Shown: positions 35,495 through 46,404, numbered from the stretch's first letter. The stretch: DNA of 64,000 bases from Amphimedon queenslandica (GCF_000090795.2 NW_003546406.1:85452-149451); one strand, 5' to 3'. The notes: generated by a model from the letters alone, not told the origin. A program made the numbers and translations.

Positions 35495-36248
35495 ATGAAA
35501 GACATTCAAGGGATCATGAGAGGGAAGTGTAACTTCTGTGACGAATGTGAGGAGTACATAGCACCGAAGGAAGGTGCCCGCTGTGACTATTGTAATCACA
35601 CGCCGATAGAACACGTTAGAATTATAAAGTTGGGTGCCTGTAAAAAATGTTCAAGTGACGAATGTTCTGAATACATATCCGGGGAGAAAAAAAGCTACAC
35701 TGATTGTCAATACTGTGGTTGTAAAGCTATGGATCATGCCGGAGCGGAAAAACGTATGTACTAACTATAATCATACAAACTGATCTATTTATGTAACAGT
35801 TAGGAAAAAGGCCCCTGCAGCTAGTGCGACAGTTTCTACCACTCCAAGTGACCGCTCACAAAGTGACCGCTCACAAAGTGACAAATGTAAGAACCCAGGT
35901 TGTACACGTCAACGTTACACAGAGAAAGGTGGTAAAAAGCATGACTTCTGTGGACGAACTTGTGCTACCAAGTACCAGGAAACTCACAGCGGTAACTAAA
36001 AATTACTCGTGTATCAATTATTAAAGCATTATCTAGGGTCAGGACCCTCACTTCATGCAGTAGCTTCAGGATTTCAGATGCCATTGTCAACTCCTAAGTC
36101 AACACCACCATACAAGTACAGACCAGCTGAAGCCACACCTCTGACTGGTGGAAAACTTTGTGCTAAATGTGGCCTTCGTTCAGCTAATGAAGGTTACGTT
36201 TGGTGCCAGAATTGTTTTGAGAGCTCACAAACAGGGGACAAAAAATAA
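35495..36248 (+). CDS. Small multi-module Cys-rich protein without catalytic domain
   Basis: Three exons (35495-35753, 35800-35991, 36037-36248) with phase-1 introns give 220 residues. Exon 1 encodes two 'R/L-G-x-C' modules: 'RGKCNFCDECEEY...CDYCNHTPIEH' and 'LGACKKCSSDECSEY...CQYCGCKAMDH'. Exon 2 encodes a second module type, 'CKNPGCTRQRY...HDFCGRTCATKY', preceded by a short duplicated 'SDRSQ' stretch. Exon 3 ends with a CxxC...CxxC pair ('CAKCG...CQNC'). All are probably zinc-binding. It begins MKD like PARP C, resembling the front half of PARP B or C without the transferase. It may be an adaptor or a truncated paralogue; function unknown. It lies tail to tail with PARP B, 47 bp apart. Confidence 0.85.
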
Positions 36249-36295
36249 TTAAACTCTTCTAACAGAAACTTGAATAATAATTTAATAATACAATT

Positions 36296-38324
36296 TTATT
36301 TAGCAATTTTGTGAATGCTGTCCCGTTTATAAAATATAATGTATTTTGGATTGATGGCTTCAGACTTGTACAGGACAATTTCATCATAATTCAGTGCACC
36401 TCCACTAGCACCATATACTGAATTATGACCAGTTGGAGGCCCCATCAATTTTGTCTGGTCATTTTTGACAACATGTTTGTTTCCAGGTGCAACATCACAG
36501 AGCAGCATTGCACGATAATCAACAAAACCCTGTGTGTAATCGTGACATTTGGATGAATTAGGAGCAAGATAAAACCCCTCTCCAAAACGTTTAAAGCGAG
36601 GAATATTATAGCCTTTGAGAGCTGGGTCAAACCCTCTTCTGCTAATACCACAAATGCCACATTTGGGATTAACACACGGAGTCTTGTTAGCTTTTACATC
36701 ACACAACAGAGAAGTTCCATGAAAATGTGGCTCTTGAGATGACGAAATATCTTGCCTATATTTATCAAACGCATTTTCATTTTTCTTATTGAATATTTGA
36801 AAAATAGCTTCAATTGTAGGAGGTGGTGGCTTCTTTACCCATTCTTTATTGAAACGAGTTGCTACTTTCTTATATTCATCTCTAGTGGCACATAACTCCA
36901 CTAATACTATTAAAAATGACATTTAAATGACTGTGCATACACATATTTTAGTTTACTTTGCTTGTATGCTTGGTCATTGTGGGACTGCCCACAAAATGTT
37001 TCACTTGTTCCTGTTTTAGGATCAACATAACATGGTTGACTACAATCTGGCAATAAACAAGGAGCTGAAAAAGATATATACAATTGGTCAATTTTTTGCT
37101 GAGTGTATAATAATAACTAACTTCCAGTAGGTTTTGGTGGTTGCTTGTTAAATGCATCCCGACATGACCTTCCACAAAAATCATGCATTCTTCCATCTTT
37201 TTCCTTCCATTTTGGTCTAAAACAGCTTGGATTTGAACACTTAAGCTGAGGGTCTATATCTATGAAAAGTAATTGATAAAATATCTATTTTACGTTATGA
37301 TCATATACCTGACGACTGCTTCTTATACTTGTCACGACAAGTTTTTCCACAAAAATCATACATTTGTCCATATTCATCGATCCACTTTTGTTTAAAACAA
37401 TTTGGATTCATACATTTATCATCAACTACTAAAGACATAAAATAGTTATTTTTGATAACAAATAAAAGCTATTTTGATACCTGATATAAGTTCACTTTGT
37501 TGATTAGCTACTGTCTGGCCTACATATAATGGCCTACTTTGATGTTCGTCACAGAACTGGGAACTGTGTCCACTGTTCTCATCAAATGTAGTTACATTAG
37601 GGCATCCGTTAACTGCACACATGGATTTAAATGTGGCACCTTCGCCAAAGTTAGCAACACACCTTTCATCTGTAATATCAAAAAGTGAAGACGTAACATC
37701 ATGATAACGTGGAATGGAAAGGGAGGGTACATATGAGCTTCTGTTAACATTCAATGATGGAGGTGGATCAGGAGTCACTGACGGATCAGGGAACCTAGTA
37801 GGGCTAGGAGGTCTCTTTCCTGTTCCAAGGTTTTGATGCTTAGCCGGAGGGTGTCCACAAATGACACAGAGTACTTTAGAATGATCCGAACCTCTTTTGA
37901 AGTTCGTACAGTTCTTGCAAAGACTACAGGAGCCTCTCAATATGCCACGACTGTCTACCTGAAGATCATTCTTTTGATGCGGTGACTTGATCACGGGCTC
38001 TGGTTGTGTCAGCCGTGATCCAGAAGAATCGGGTAATAACTTCAAATCATCAAACGTTGGTTTTAAAGTGTGAAGGACGATGGGACTACCAGACTCGCAA
38101 TGTACATTTAACATTTCATCTGGGATATCCGGGCGCTTAATACGGGGACTTTCAAGCTGATGAAGAGGCTCGGTCATGTCGGTTACCTCGTCGTCGGAGT
38201 CCTTTTCATCATCCCAGGCAACCCTAACATCACCATGACGCATAGGCCGAGGTGAATCTTCTTCTAATTGTTTACTTTCAACTATGTATTCTACCCAGTC
38301 TTCTGCCGCCGCCATCTCGTCCAT
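36296..38324 (-). CDS. PARP B: multi-module zinc protein with PARP-type transferase
   Basis: Five exons (37481-38324, 37309-37428, 37122-37259, 36957-37064, 36296-36906), all joined by phase-1 introns, give 606 residues. Exon 1 encodes an acidic N-terminus, an 'RGSCSLCKNC...CVICGHPPAKH' module and a 'CAVNGCPNV...FCDEH' module. Exons 2, 3 and 4 each encode one further module ('CMNPNCFKQKW...FCGKTC', 'CSNPSCFRPKW...FCGRSC', 'CLLPDCSQPCY...FCGQSH'). Exon 5 encodes the transferase with His466 ('FHGTS'), Tyr516 ('GFYLAPNSS') and Glu579 ('LNYDEIVLY'), so the H-Y-E triad is complete. The Cys-rich insert 'CVNPKCGICGI' matches PARP A. A 39-bp in-frame stretch near 37680, bounded by GT..AG, could be an optional microintron. 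The start is 144 bp from divergent PARP C. Confidence 0.88.
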
Positions 38325-38468
38325 CTTGAGAGAGCTGAGTCGAGTGGGTCAGTGCCGGGATTGTGGGAAAATCCACTGTAAGAAAACACGCCCAAATTGC
38401 CAACAACGTAATAATTTATCATCGACAATTCGACATCACTGTGATAGAGGTAGATATAGATCTATGCT
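38325..38468. promoter_or_regulatory. Bidirectional promoter region between PARP B and PARP C
   Basis: 144 bp separate the divergent start codons of two genes with matching modules. No specific factor site is claimed; co-regulation is inferred from the arrangement. Confidence 0.55.
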
Positions 38469-41198
38469 ATGAAGGACTGTTTTGGTAATCAGAGAGGTTC
38501 TTGTAAAAAATGTAAGAAGTGTGATGAGTTCATATCAGCTGAGGGAAAGATTAGATGCGCACAATGTGGATGTACTCCGGTAGATCATGAAAAGGTCGGC
38601 AATACCACTGTCATGCCTGATCATACTAAATCATCTATGCCTGTTAACCATCGTGAAGCCGCGGAAGATAAGAATGGTAGCATCATGGATGACTCCAGCG
38701 TCGGGCATTTAGGGGTAGCTACAAAAAACATTGAAAGTACGTAGGCTGTGTGTGTCTGTGCTGTGCATAACTATCATTAATGATTATAATTATTGTGATT
38801 ATAGGGAGTTCAGTGTTTCCTGTGTGTAGACATCAGTGTTGTCAAAATATAGTCGAGTTTGATATCAACACAGGCAAAAATTTTCATTTTTGTAGCTATC
38901 ACTCCTTCGCAACATTAGAAAATATTATTCAGGACGGTGAACTAGATTTGATGAATGTATCTTCAGAAAGTAAGAAACTTTAAATGTCATATAATTATAA
39001 AAGACACATGTACCATACAGGTCAAGTACAAAATTTTGAGGGCATGTAATTTTATGTTAGTTAAGCTCAGGCAGGGGCAATATAGATTTCACCGTGCGTT
39101 ATCACATGCATGTGCATGAGCAAATAAATAATACCGTATAAGATGATTATTTTTAGGCGGGAGTTTTTATTGGCGGTTTTGTAATGGCTAGCTTATTGGC
39201 GGATTTAATATTGGCGGTTTCTAACAATTTAATTATATCCCCACCCTTAGGTGGGGTTTTACTTAAGCGGTTGTGGTTCATGGAGAACATTATTATCAGA
39301 GAAATACTGTACCTTTTCTGGAAGATTGTGTTCTTTATCACCTGGTTTAGAGACTGGCTTAAAGAAACATAGTAAAGCCATGTTAGCTAGCTGCTTTTAA
39401 TGGAATTATTGCTTGTGGATTTTATTTTGGCATTTTTATATAAATCCGTCAATCCGCCAATATAAAATCCCCATTAACATTTCATCTTATACGGTAAGTA
39501 CATGTGTTGTACATGTACATGAGTATTTCCAAGGTATTATTTAAGAAATTACCCTAAAAATCTGTAAAATTAAATACCCCACAAAATTTTATACCCATAC
39601 AGAGTAATGTAGGGCAGTAATGTAAGATGTGGCATTCTGGCAGTGGGGTAATTTTATGAAATTCATATTAATTTTTGTCTTTGTTATACAAAGAGCAATT
39701 TTAGCAACAGATAAAAATGAATAATAGTTTTCTCAGCACTTTTCCAGAAAATTACCTCACCTCCATTTTAACGCCACTATAAATTACTCATAACTACTTT
39801 TACATATTCAGAAGAAGAAAGTATCATTTCAAAATCACCAGAAACACCAACAACATCAGTTTGCAGGAAATCAAATTGTCATGAATTAGTAGAGTTCGAC
39901 CTTAACACAGGAAGAGAGTTTTCATTTTGTAGTTATCACAACTTAATGATGGACGAGAATGAAGACTATCAGGTTGACAAGTCTAATCATGGTATATTAA
40001 TAATCTATGCAGTATACTGTCAATAACTATAATTATCATAATTGTACAGAGTGTGCAATAAAGGAATGTAAAAATGAGCGTTTTGTGGATGATGAAGGAG
40101 TTGTACATGAGTGCTGTTGTTATACTCATGCTATGGAGCATCATAGAAGAAAGTCTCTTCAAGTTCAAGGTGCATGTGCATATTGTCAATATAAATTTTA
40201 GTTCAAATTCTATAGGTATAAATCAAGATATTGTCAAAGGCATCACTCATTGTCTTCTGCCTGAGTGTGATAATTTTACTTGGCCTTTTGAAAATTATTG
40301 TGGAAAAACTCATGCTAGTATTGGAATGGCTAGAGGATTACATGGTAATGGTTATTACTACTAATAAAAGTTGTTTATTTTTATATAGTGAGAAAAATTA
40401 CAGACAGTGACGATTCTTCTTCTGAAAACAGGTGTATATACCCAAATTGCACAAAGAAAAGATATGTTGAACAAAGTAGTGGAGTTACACATCCATACTG
40501 TGGCAAAACACATGCTAATCTTGCTAAATCTTTGGGAATATTTTGTAAGATTATAATAATTGCTCCTTCATATGCTTCATAAAATAATAGTAACTGCATC
40601 TAGTCCTGATGATCAATGTGAGTTAGAGGGTTGTAATGTAAAGAAACGTCAAGAAGGGAAGCGTTTACATGATTATTGTTGCATAGAACATGCAAAAAAA
40701 GATGAACCAAATAGAACAGGTAAGTGATTTTTGAACAATTTTTATCAGAATTTTTTTTATATAGTACTGACAAGTCTTGCAGATGTGAACGAATTTTTGA
40801 AACAATTTCCCAAATTAACTGTTGTTTCACTGGATGAAAATGAGCATGCAAAAAAAGATGGTGATCTTTATAAAAAATTTCGTGATAAGGCAAAGTCACT
40901 ACCAAAAGACCAAAGAAAGACATGCCTGGCATTTCATGGGACTGCAGCAACAAATATACCAAAAATTTGCCAGAATGGATATGATCCAACTAAAAGAAGA
41001 GGACAAGCTTATGGAGCAGGGGAATATTTTGCAAAGAATCCATCCATGTCCATGAGTTATTGCAAAGGAGGCAAGAAGATGCTACTCAATGAGCTGCTTT
41101 TGGGAAAAGAAGGAGTGCACCATACCAAACATGGAGATATTATTGTAATGAAAGAGCCAGTTCATGACCTACCTAGATTTGTAATAACATATCAGTGA
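38469..41198 (+). CDS. PARP C: seven-module Cys/His protein with PARP-type transferase lacking Glu
   Basis: Eight exons (38469-38736, 38805-38969, 39812-39991, 40050-40169, 40216-40344, 40389-40544, 40591-40719, 40765-41198), all with phase-1 introns, give 526 residues. Exon 1 carries an 'RGSCKKCKKCDEF...CAQCGCTPVDH' module. Exons 2-7 each carry one C-x(3-4)-C...C-x2-H module, for example 'CIYPNCTKKRY...YCGKTHA' in exon 6 and 'CELEGCNVKKR...YCCIEHA' in exon 7. Exon 8 encodes the transferase: His440 in 'LAFHGTAA' and Tyr470 in 'GAGEYFAKNPS', but the third position falls in 'GDIIVMKEP' with no clear Glu. That suggests mono-ADP-ribosylation or no activity (inference). It lacks the Cys-rich catalytic insert of PARP A and B. 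Intron 2 holds a MITE (39132-39496). Confidence 0.87.
39132..39496. mobile_element. MITE with exact 15-bp inverted ends
   Basis: The ends taccgtataagatga (39132-39146) and tcatcttatacggta (39482-39496) are perfect inverses. The 365-bp element is non-coding, with 'ttggcggatt' motifs, and lies inside a PARP C intron. Confidence 0.85.
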
Positions 41199-41274
41199 TA
41201 GTTTGTATACAAAGTTATGATAACACATCCTCGTAAATGAAAAATAAAATATCAAATGAGTCAGTTTAACTTTA

Positions 41275-43463
41275 TTAATTAACAATTATAATTAAATTAT
41301 AAAGATGGTCATTCCTCTCTAACAGTTGACTGAAGGATTTATGATGTACATCCTGTATTTCAGTATTAGTAGCCTCAGCAATACACTTTACTGTATCGTT
41401 GTTTCTTAATCCGGAATGATAAGCCAAACTCTCATTTTTTACTTGCAGTTTATTGCCTTCCTACAAATTAGATAAAATATTTTAAAAATAGAATTCAACA
41501 TAATTTACCTTTATTTCTATTCCAAATTCATAAGTTTTTTCTAAAAAAACAATCTTTTTAAACGAACCATGTACTACAAATCAACAATGCCAATAGCAAG
41601 CATTATAGTTTTGACCATACTTTTTTCAATTAAATGGCCCAGTTTTATATTGAAAGCAGGGTCCCTAATAACTACCAGCTTAATAAAAGTTTTTGGTGAA
41701 ACTATGGTTTCAATTTCATAAACCTCTTTGATGTTCGTACCGTTAACCTCAATAACCATATCATGAATATTGACTTCTTCCCTTCGAAAGAAATCAATTG
41801 CATTTGGAGTTTCAGCTCCAATGATTGCAACCTATATGTACATGAATTAATACCAGTCCTATGTGTAAAATTTTTAACTAACTTTTTTTTTATCTTGATC
41901 TGGTATAAAAAGAAATCCAGTGGGGGCTTTAGGTTTTGTTTCCATAGTCACAATAATTTTTTGTGGATGTGGTATGATTGGCATACGAATCTTGTTTACG
42001 TCTTGTTTTAGTTTCTTATCATATTCTGGCAGTGCATGTTCATCACGACAATTAGGAGAGCAGTAGATAAAAAATCCTAAATTTTTGTCACAAAAAACAC
42101 GCTTGTCACAGTTAGAACAAATGGGCCAGCTATCTTTACCAGTATTGACTCTGGGCCTGGCAGCTACAGAGATAACAATTAAATCATGTACAAGATATTG
42201 ATAATTGTACAATCAAAATACACAAAGTTATGATGAAATATATCATAATCATGCTGATATGGGTTGATACACATTTCACTTCAGATACTTTGAATTGATA
42301 TCACCCAAGGGCCAAAAGCTCTGTGTTGGGATATCAACCCACAATCATTGTGTTACATATAACGTAATATATATTTATATACATGCATGCACTATTAGAG
42401 GAAAAACATGATTTTTTATTTATAGCAATAATTATAAATTTTTAAATTGAAATACACACTATTACGTTTTTCGTAAGTCAATAATTGGCCTTGTTGGCGA
42501 TTAGTGTGGGCGAGGACTGTGTAGTTAAGTGTGTTGTTTACAAGTTGATGCTCATTATAGGGGCACATAAATTAAAATGGCGTCAAACCACAAAGCCAGG
42601 TAGTGTCTTCAGTACTGTAGTGATGGGCAAAATCAGTTAATTCTGATTCTGAATACATTCAGATCAGGAGTTAATACAATCAAAATTAAAATACCAATTT
42701 CAAATACACCATGTCTTTGTGCTTATAGGAGCTAGTTAGATCATTAAAAGGATAGTAAATTGAGTGAACTTCCACAGCTTAAAAATTATTCTGTTGATAG
42801 ACGAAAGATGAAAGAAAAAAGTCTGAACAATTTTGAATGTTAAGCCTATTTTCTCAAAATCTTTTGGCTACAATACATTGCAATTAACTGAAAGGTATTA
42901 CAGAACTATGAGAGTCACTTAGTCAAGGTTAATAGCTCATTTAAGCCATTTATAAGGCTGTAAAACATAACTTGAAATAGCTGGGTTATAACCATTTGAA
43001 ACTTACCACCATTTAAAAAAATCAATTACTAACGTGTATTGTCTAGCTATTTATACATGATTACTATAACATACTCCACCCTATAAAGACTCAGCATACT
43101 CACTGACGATACGTCAGGCATACCAACTAGACACTCTACGTGAGTGTCTTAATTTGGCACAGTCAGATACACTTCAGTGACAGGCTATTTATGAACATTA
43201 TTATAAGGGTTAAAATAGCAATGAAAAGCAAAGATGTGCCTTGGTAGTTTGTAAGAATAGATACAAAACTTACAGGAAACAACCTCTGAGTAAGATGGTG
43301 TGATGGGTGACTCATTCAACATTTTCTCATGCTTCCCTGGTGGATGTTTACATCTGGCACAAACTAGACCCTCTCCACATTGAAATAACTGACAATCGCA
43401 TTCTCTACAACTTCCACGAGGAACCCCTCTTATGTCCGATTCCCATTGACAGGCTACAGCCAT
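41275..43463 (-). CDS. Cys-rich module protein with two PDZ-like domains
   Basis: Five exons (43274-43463, 41883-42163, 41621-41831, 41509-41573, 41275-41460) join in frame to give 310 residues. Exon 1 encodes an 'RGSCRECDC...CARCKHPPGKH' module shared with PARP B, PARP C and the small Cys-rich gene. Exon 2 encodes a CxxC...C-x3-C finger ('CSNCDKRVF...YCSPNC'). Residues about 140-227 look like a PDZ fold ('TGFLFI', 'NIHDMVIEVNGTNI', 'IKLVVIRDP'). Residues about 229-310 look like a second, divergent one ('FGIEIKEGNKL', 'AYHSGLRNNDTV'). PDZ domains bind protein C-termini, so a scaffold role for the neighbouring enzymes is possible but unproven. The first intron (42164-43273, 1.1 kb) shows no other gene. 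The start was set at ATG 43463; an upstream in-frame ATG at 43502 exists. It is tail to tail with PARP C. Confidence 0.78.
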
Positions 43464-43737
43464 GAGAATCAACTTGAAATGATCAAGCTCGGAAACAAGC
43501 AACGTAATTACACTCGAGTGACTGGGCGTGGCTTCTTGTATGGTTGCATAGATAATAAAAAATAGAGTAAAATCTATGATTACTGGCTAGGTTATGCTAT
43601 GTAAAATTCTTTATGGGTTATGTTATGTAACCATGTAAATGATTATTCTGTCTATATATAATACATGTGCGATACTTATTATTAGAGCAATGACAAAGCA
43701 TCCTATTCAATCTTTAAAATTAAAAAAATTCTTAAAA

Positions 43738-46075
43738 TTAGACCTGGGTCTCATCTATAAATTCATTATCAATGATAAGACATGAAGTTTGATCTTCAGT
43801 TTTATTTTCATTCAACCTATTAAGGCTACTGCTTCCATTGTCATCACTAGCTGCAGCATCACTGGATTCCTGTGAAGAGAAAAAAAATTATAATTTAAAT
43901 GTTCATTATTTACTGGTTGTATTGTAATGCTTAGCATTGCACTATCATTTAACTGTCCGCTGTTATCTTGGGTGTCCATTCGGTCTTCATCTGATGATGG
44001 TGAATTATGTGTGTTGCTCCCCACGTCATTTTCACTGGTATGCTCAGACACAGTGTCAGTTTTAAAACATTTTATCTCTGCTCGAAGAAAATATCGAAGA
44101 TCCATTAATAGCTCTCCAAGTTTATTAAGACCCCTCCCATCTGGCCCATCTCCCCAGTAACTATCATAAGGCGAATGCTCTATAAGTTTCCGGTCATCTG
44201 TCATCAGCAATAAAATCCGAAGGTTATCATGCTGAGTAAACTTATGGAAGAGTGCACGATACATGACATCATCTTTGACTGATGCCCAATCTTTCCTTAC
44301 CCAGTCCCTCACTCCTTGCTGACGAGGATATTCAAATGCTTCACGTGGAGAGGACAATGAAGCAACTTGAAAACAATATGGTGTTCCAATAAGCTTCTGA
44401 GATTGAAAATAATGCTCAGTTGTTGGATATAGGACTCCATCTATGACAACAGGATAATACGAGAAGTTAGTAAACTCATAGTAAGGATCACGACTATCAT
44501 AGAATAAAATAGCTTGATGTCCAGACCTTCGACTATCTATAAAAATATAGGAGAGAGCAGTTGCAAAAATTTAAAATGGTGGCAATCTGAATCTATACAT
44601 TATTTATAGGCATTTTCTGACATGCATATAGAAAATAGCATAAAAGTGTGGCCCAGCATAATTATTTATGTTAGGAAATTAGAATATTAATCTTTGTACT
44701 TTTAGTGTATCTATCTATATGGCACTTACATGACAAAGAGTGGACTGAATTTGGCACCCAAATTGCTTCAAAGATTTGTTTGTGTTGTATAGCATGTCTT
44801 TTTCCACAATAGTCCTTTAGCTCATAGCTTTCTTCATCCCAAAAACGAGTTTTATTACAATCAGGAAACAAACATGTGTTGTAACAACCTATACAAAGTA
44901 GATAATGAAACAGGACTACAAAATTTAATCTGTGTAAGATCAGTAAAAGGTAGCATTGGTAGATTTTTAAAATAATAATAAGAGCCATAGCACAATTGAT
45001 TACTGTATGACATGTACAAATGTAGGTAGTGTAAATTGTCAATGAAATGATTATTAGAAGGATTATACTAACTATATTATAGACCTCCTCAGGTGAAATT
45101 GACAGTGGACTATGAATATCATTACTTAACTTTTTACGGTATCCACCTACATGTGACAATTGGTTGCCATTTTGGACGGCAAGATTCAATGGAGGATGAA
45201 TAAAGAAAAATCAAAACTGATTCTTTTTTGCTGGCATTGAGGTTTTTCAAGCTACATGATTGCTGCTAAGCATCTCTTAAAAGGGATTTGGTGCAATATA
45301 AAGCATATTCTCTATTACAGCTTGCTTTCTGCATTAGCCCATTCATACTCCATGGAAAGTTACCGTCAACTGTTTACACTGTTTACTGACAGTAGGATTA
45401 CCTTATAGCACTTTATTTTGGCAATTTTGATGTAAAATTGTAATTGGCGTTTTTTGTGTATAATGCAATACTGAGCATGTGTATTTAATGATTGGTGGTT
45501 TTAATATTGGCGATTTTGCTTGTAAACTACCCCGCATTGCCAAAATGAAACTCCACCATATTAAAGCGCATTACAGGATGTTCATACACAACCTTGTGTT
45601 GTTAAACTGCCTGTAAGTTGGCAGAATTAACTCATATAGGGTTTAATCCCATTTTCTTTAAAATAATTATTCTGAAGTTTATTACTATTTTTGCCAAGTA
45701 TATATACAGTGTAAAAATTAGGATTTTTGCATAGTTATTTTTATGCCGATCTACAAGAAAAATTAAAGCCATTAATTCGAGATGCTGCTGGCCCAGGAAT
45801 TATTTCAACTCACTTTCATTTCTTTTTCTTCTCAAGAACTTCAGATAACAATGATGAGAGCAAAAACAGGATCTGATGGATGCAAACTGAGAAACTACAT
45901 CATCACTCATGGACTCATTAAATTCACCTTTCACTGCATTCTCACGACAGGCGCGACATTCATTTATGTCCCAATATTTCTCTAGGTCTAACTGATCTAG
46001 AGCACTACGACAAAAAGACAAGAATCGATTGAGCCAGGCTTTTGCGGCAGACAGGTTACTTTCGCCAGACTCCAT
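43738..46075 (-). CDS. NADAR-domain protein B fused to Cys/His modules
   Basis: Four exons (45814-46075, 44730-44888, 43914-44536, 43738-43869) give 391 residues. Exon 1 has a Cys/His-rich tail ('CRACRENA...CFCSHHC'). Exon 2 encodes a module of the type carried by the PARPs nearby ('CLFPDCNKTRF...YCGKRHAIQH'). Exon 3 encodes the NADAR domain (residues about 148-300) with 'YYEFTNFSYY', 'TTEHYFQSQKL', 'RKDWASVKDDVMYRAL' and 'DSYWGDGPDGRGLNKLGELL'. It is clearly a paralogue of NADAR A. The acidic, Ser/Asn-rich C-terminus continues into exon 4. NADAR enzymes hydrolyse ADP-ribose linkages. The first two introns are phase 1. A truncated MITE lies in intron 1 (45078-45365). Continuing past exon 2 without splicing gives a false longer frame that runs into the MITE. 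Confidence 0.85.
45078..45365. mobile_element. MITE, 'tatagacctc' family, truncated
   Basis: Shares the left end and interior with 18181-18581 (for example tttggacggcaagattcaat) but lacks the right end. It lies in intron 1 of NADAR B. The flanking stretch 45400-45560 has 'ttggcgattt' motifs and may be a further eroded element. Confidence 0.7.
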
Positions 46076-46404
46076 TGAGTATGAGCTCCTATCGTACAGA
46101 TTATATCACGTGATCGATCATCGTTTGAATAGGTGTGGTGTGGCCTTGACAAGGATTAATCAATTTCCTCTATACTTTATAGTATTATTTCTAACTATGT
46201 TAACAAAGTACAATACAAAACAAAATTTATGAGCTAACTGCTTGGGACTAATTTTCTTAATATGTATAGTTATGCAAGAACGAGAGCACTAGCAAGCAAT
46301 TAAAAAATTATTATTATGTTTGAAATTATCATTATTTCAGCTAAACAAAAAAATTAGATCTACACAAATAAATTAAATGAAAAATTGCTACAAAAAGTCA
46401 ATAA

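Noticed and set aside
44889-45189. N-terminal extension of the frame preceding NADAR B exon 2
   Set aside because: It reads through an intron and a 'tatagacctc' MITE; the spliced start from 46075 keeps phase and adds real modules.
45400-45560. Possible further MITE with 'ttggcgattt' motifs
   Set aside because: The ends are too eroded to define inverted repeats or a target duplication.
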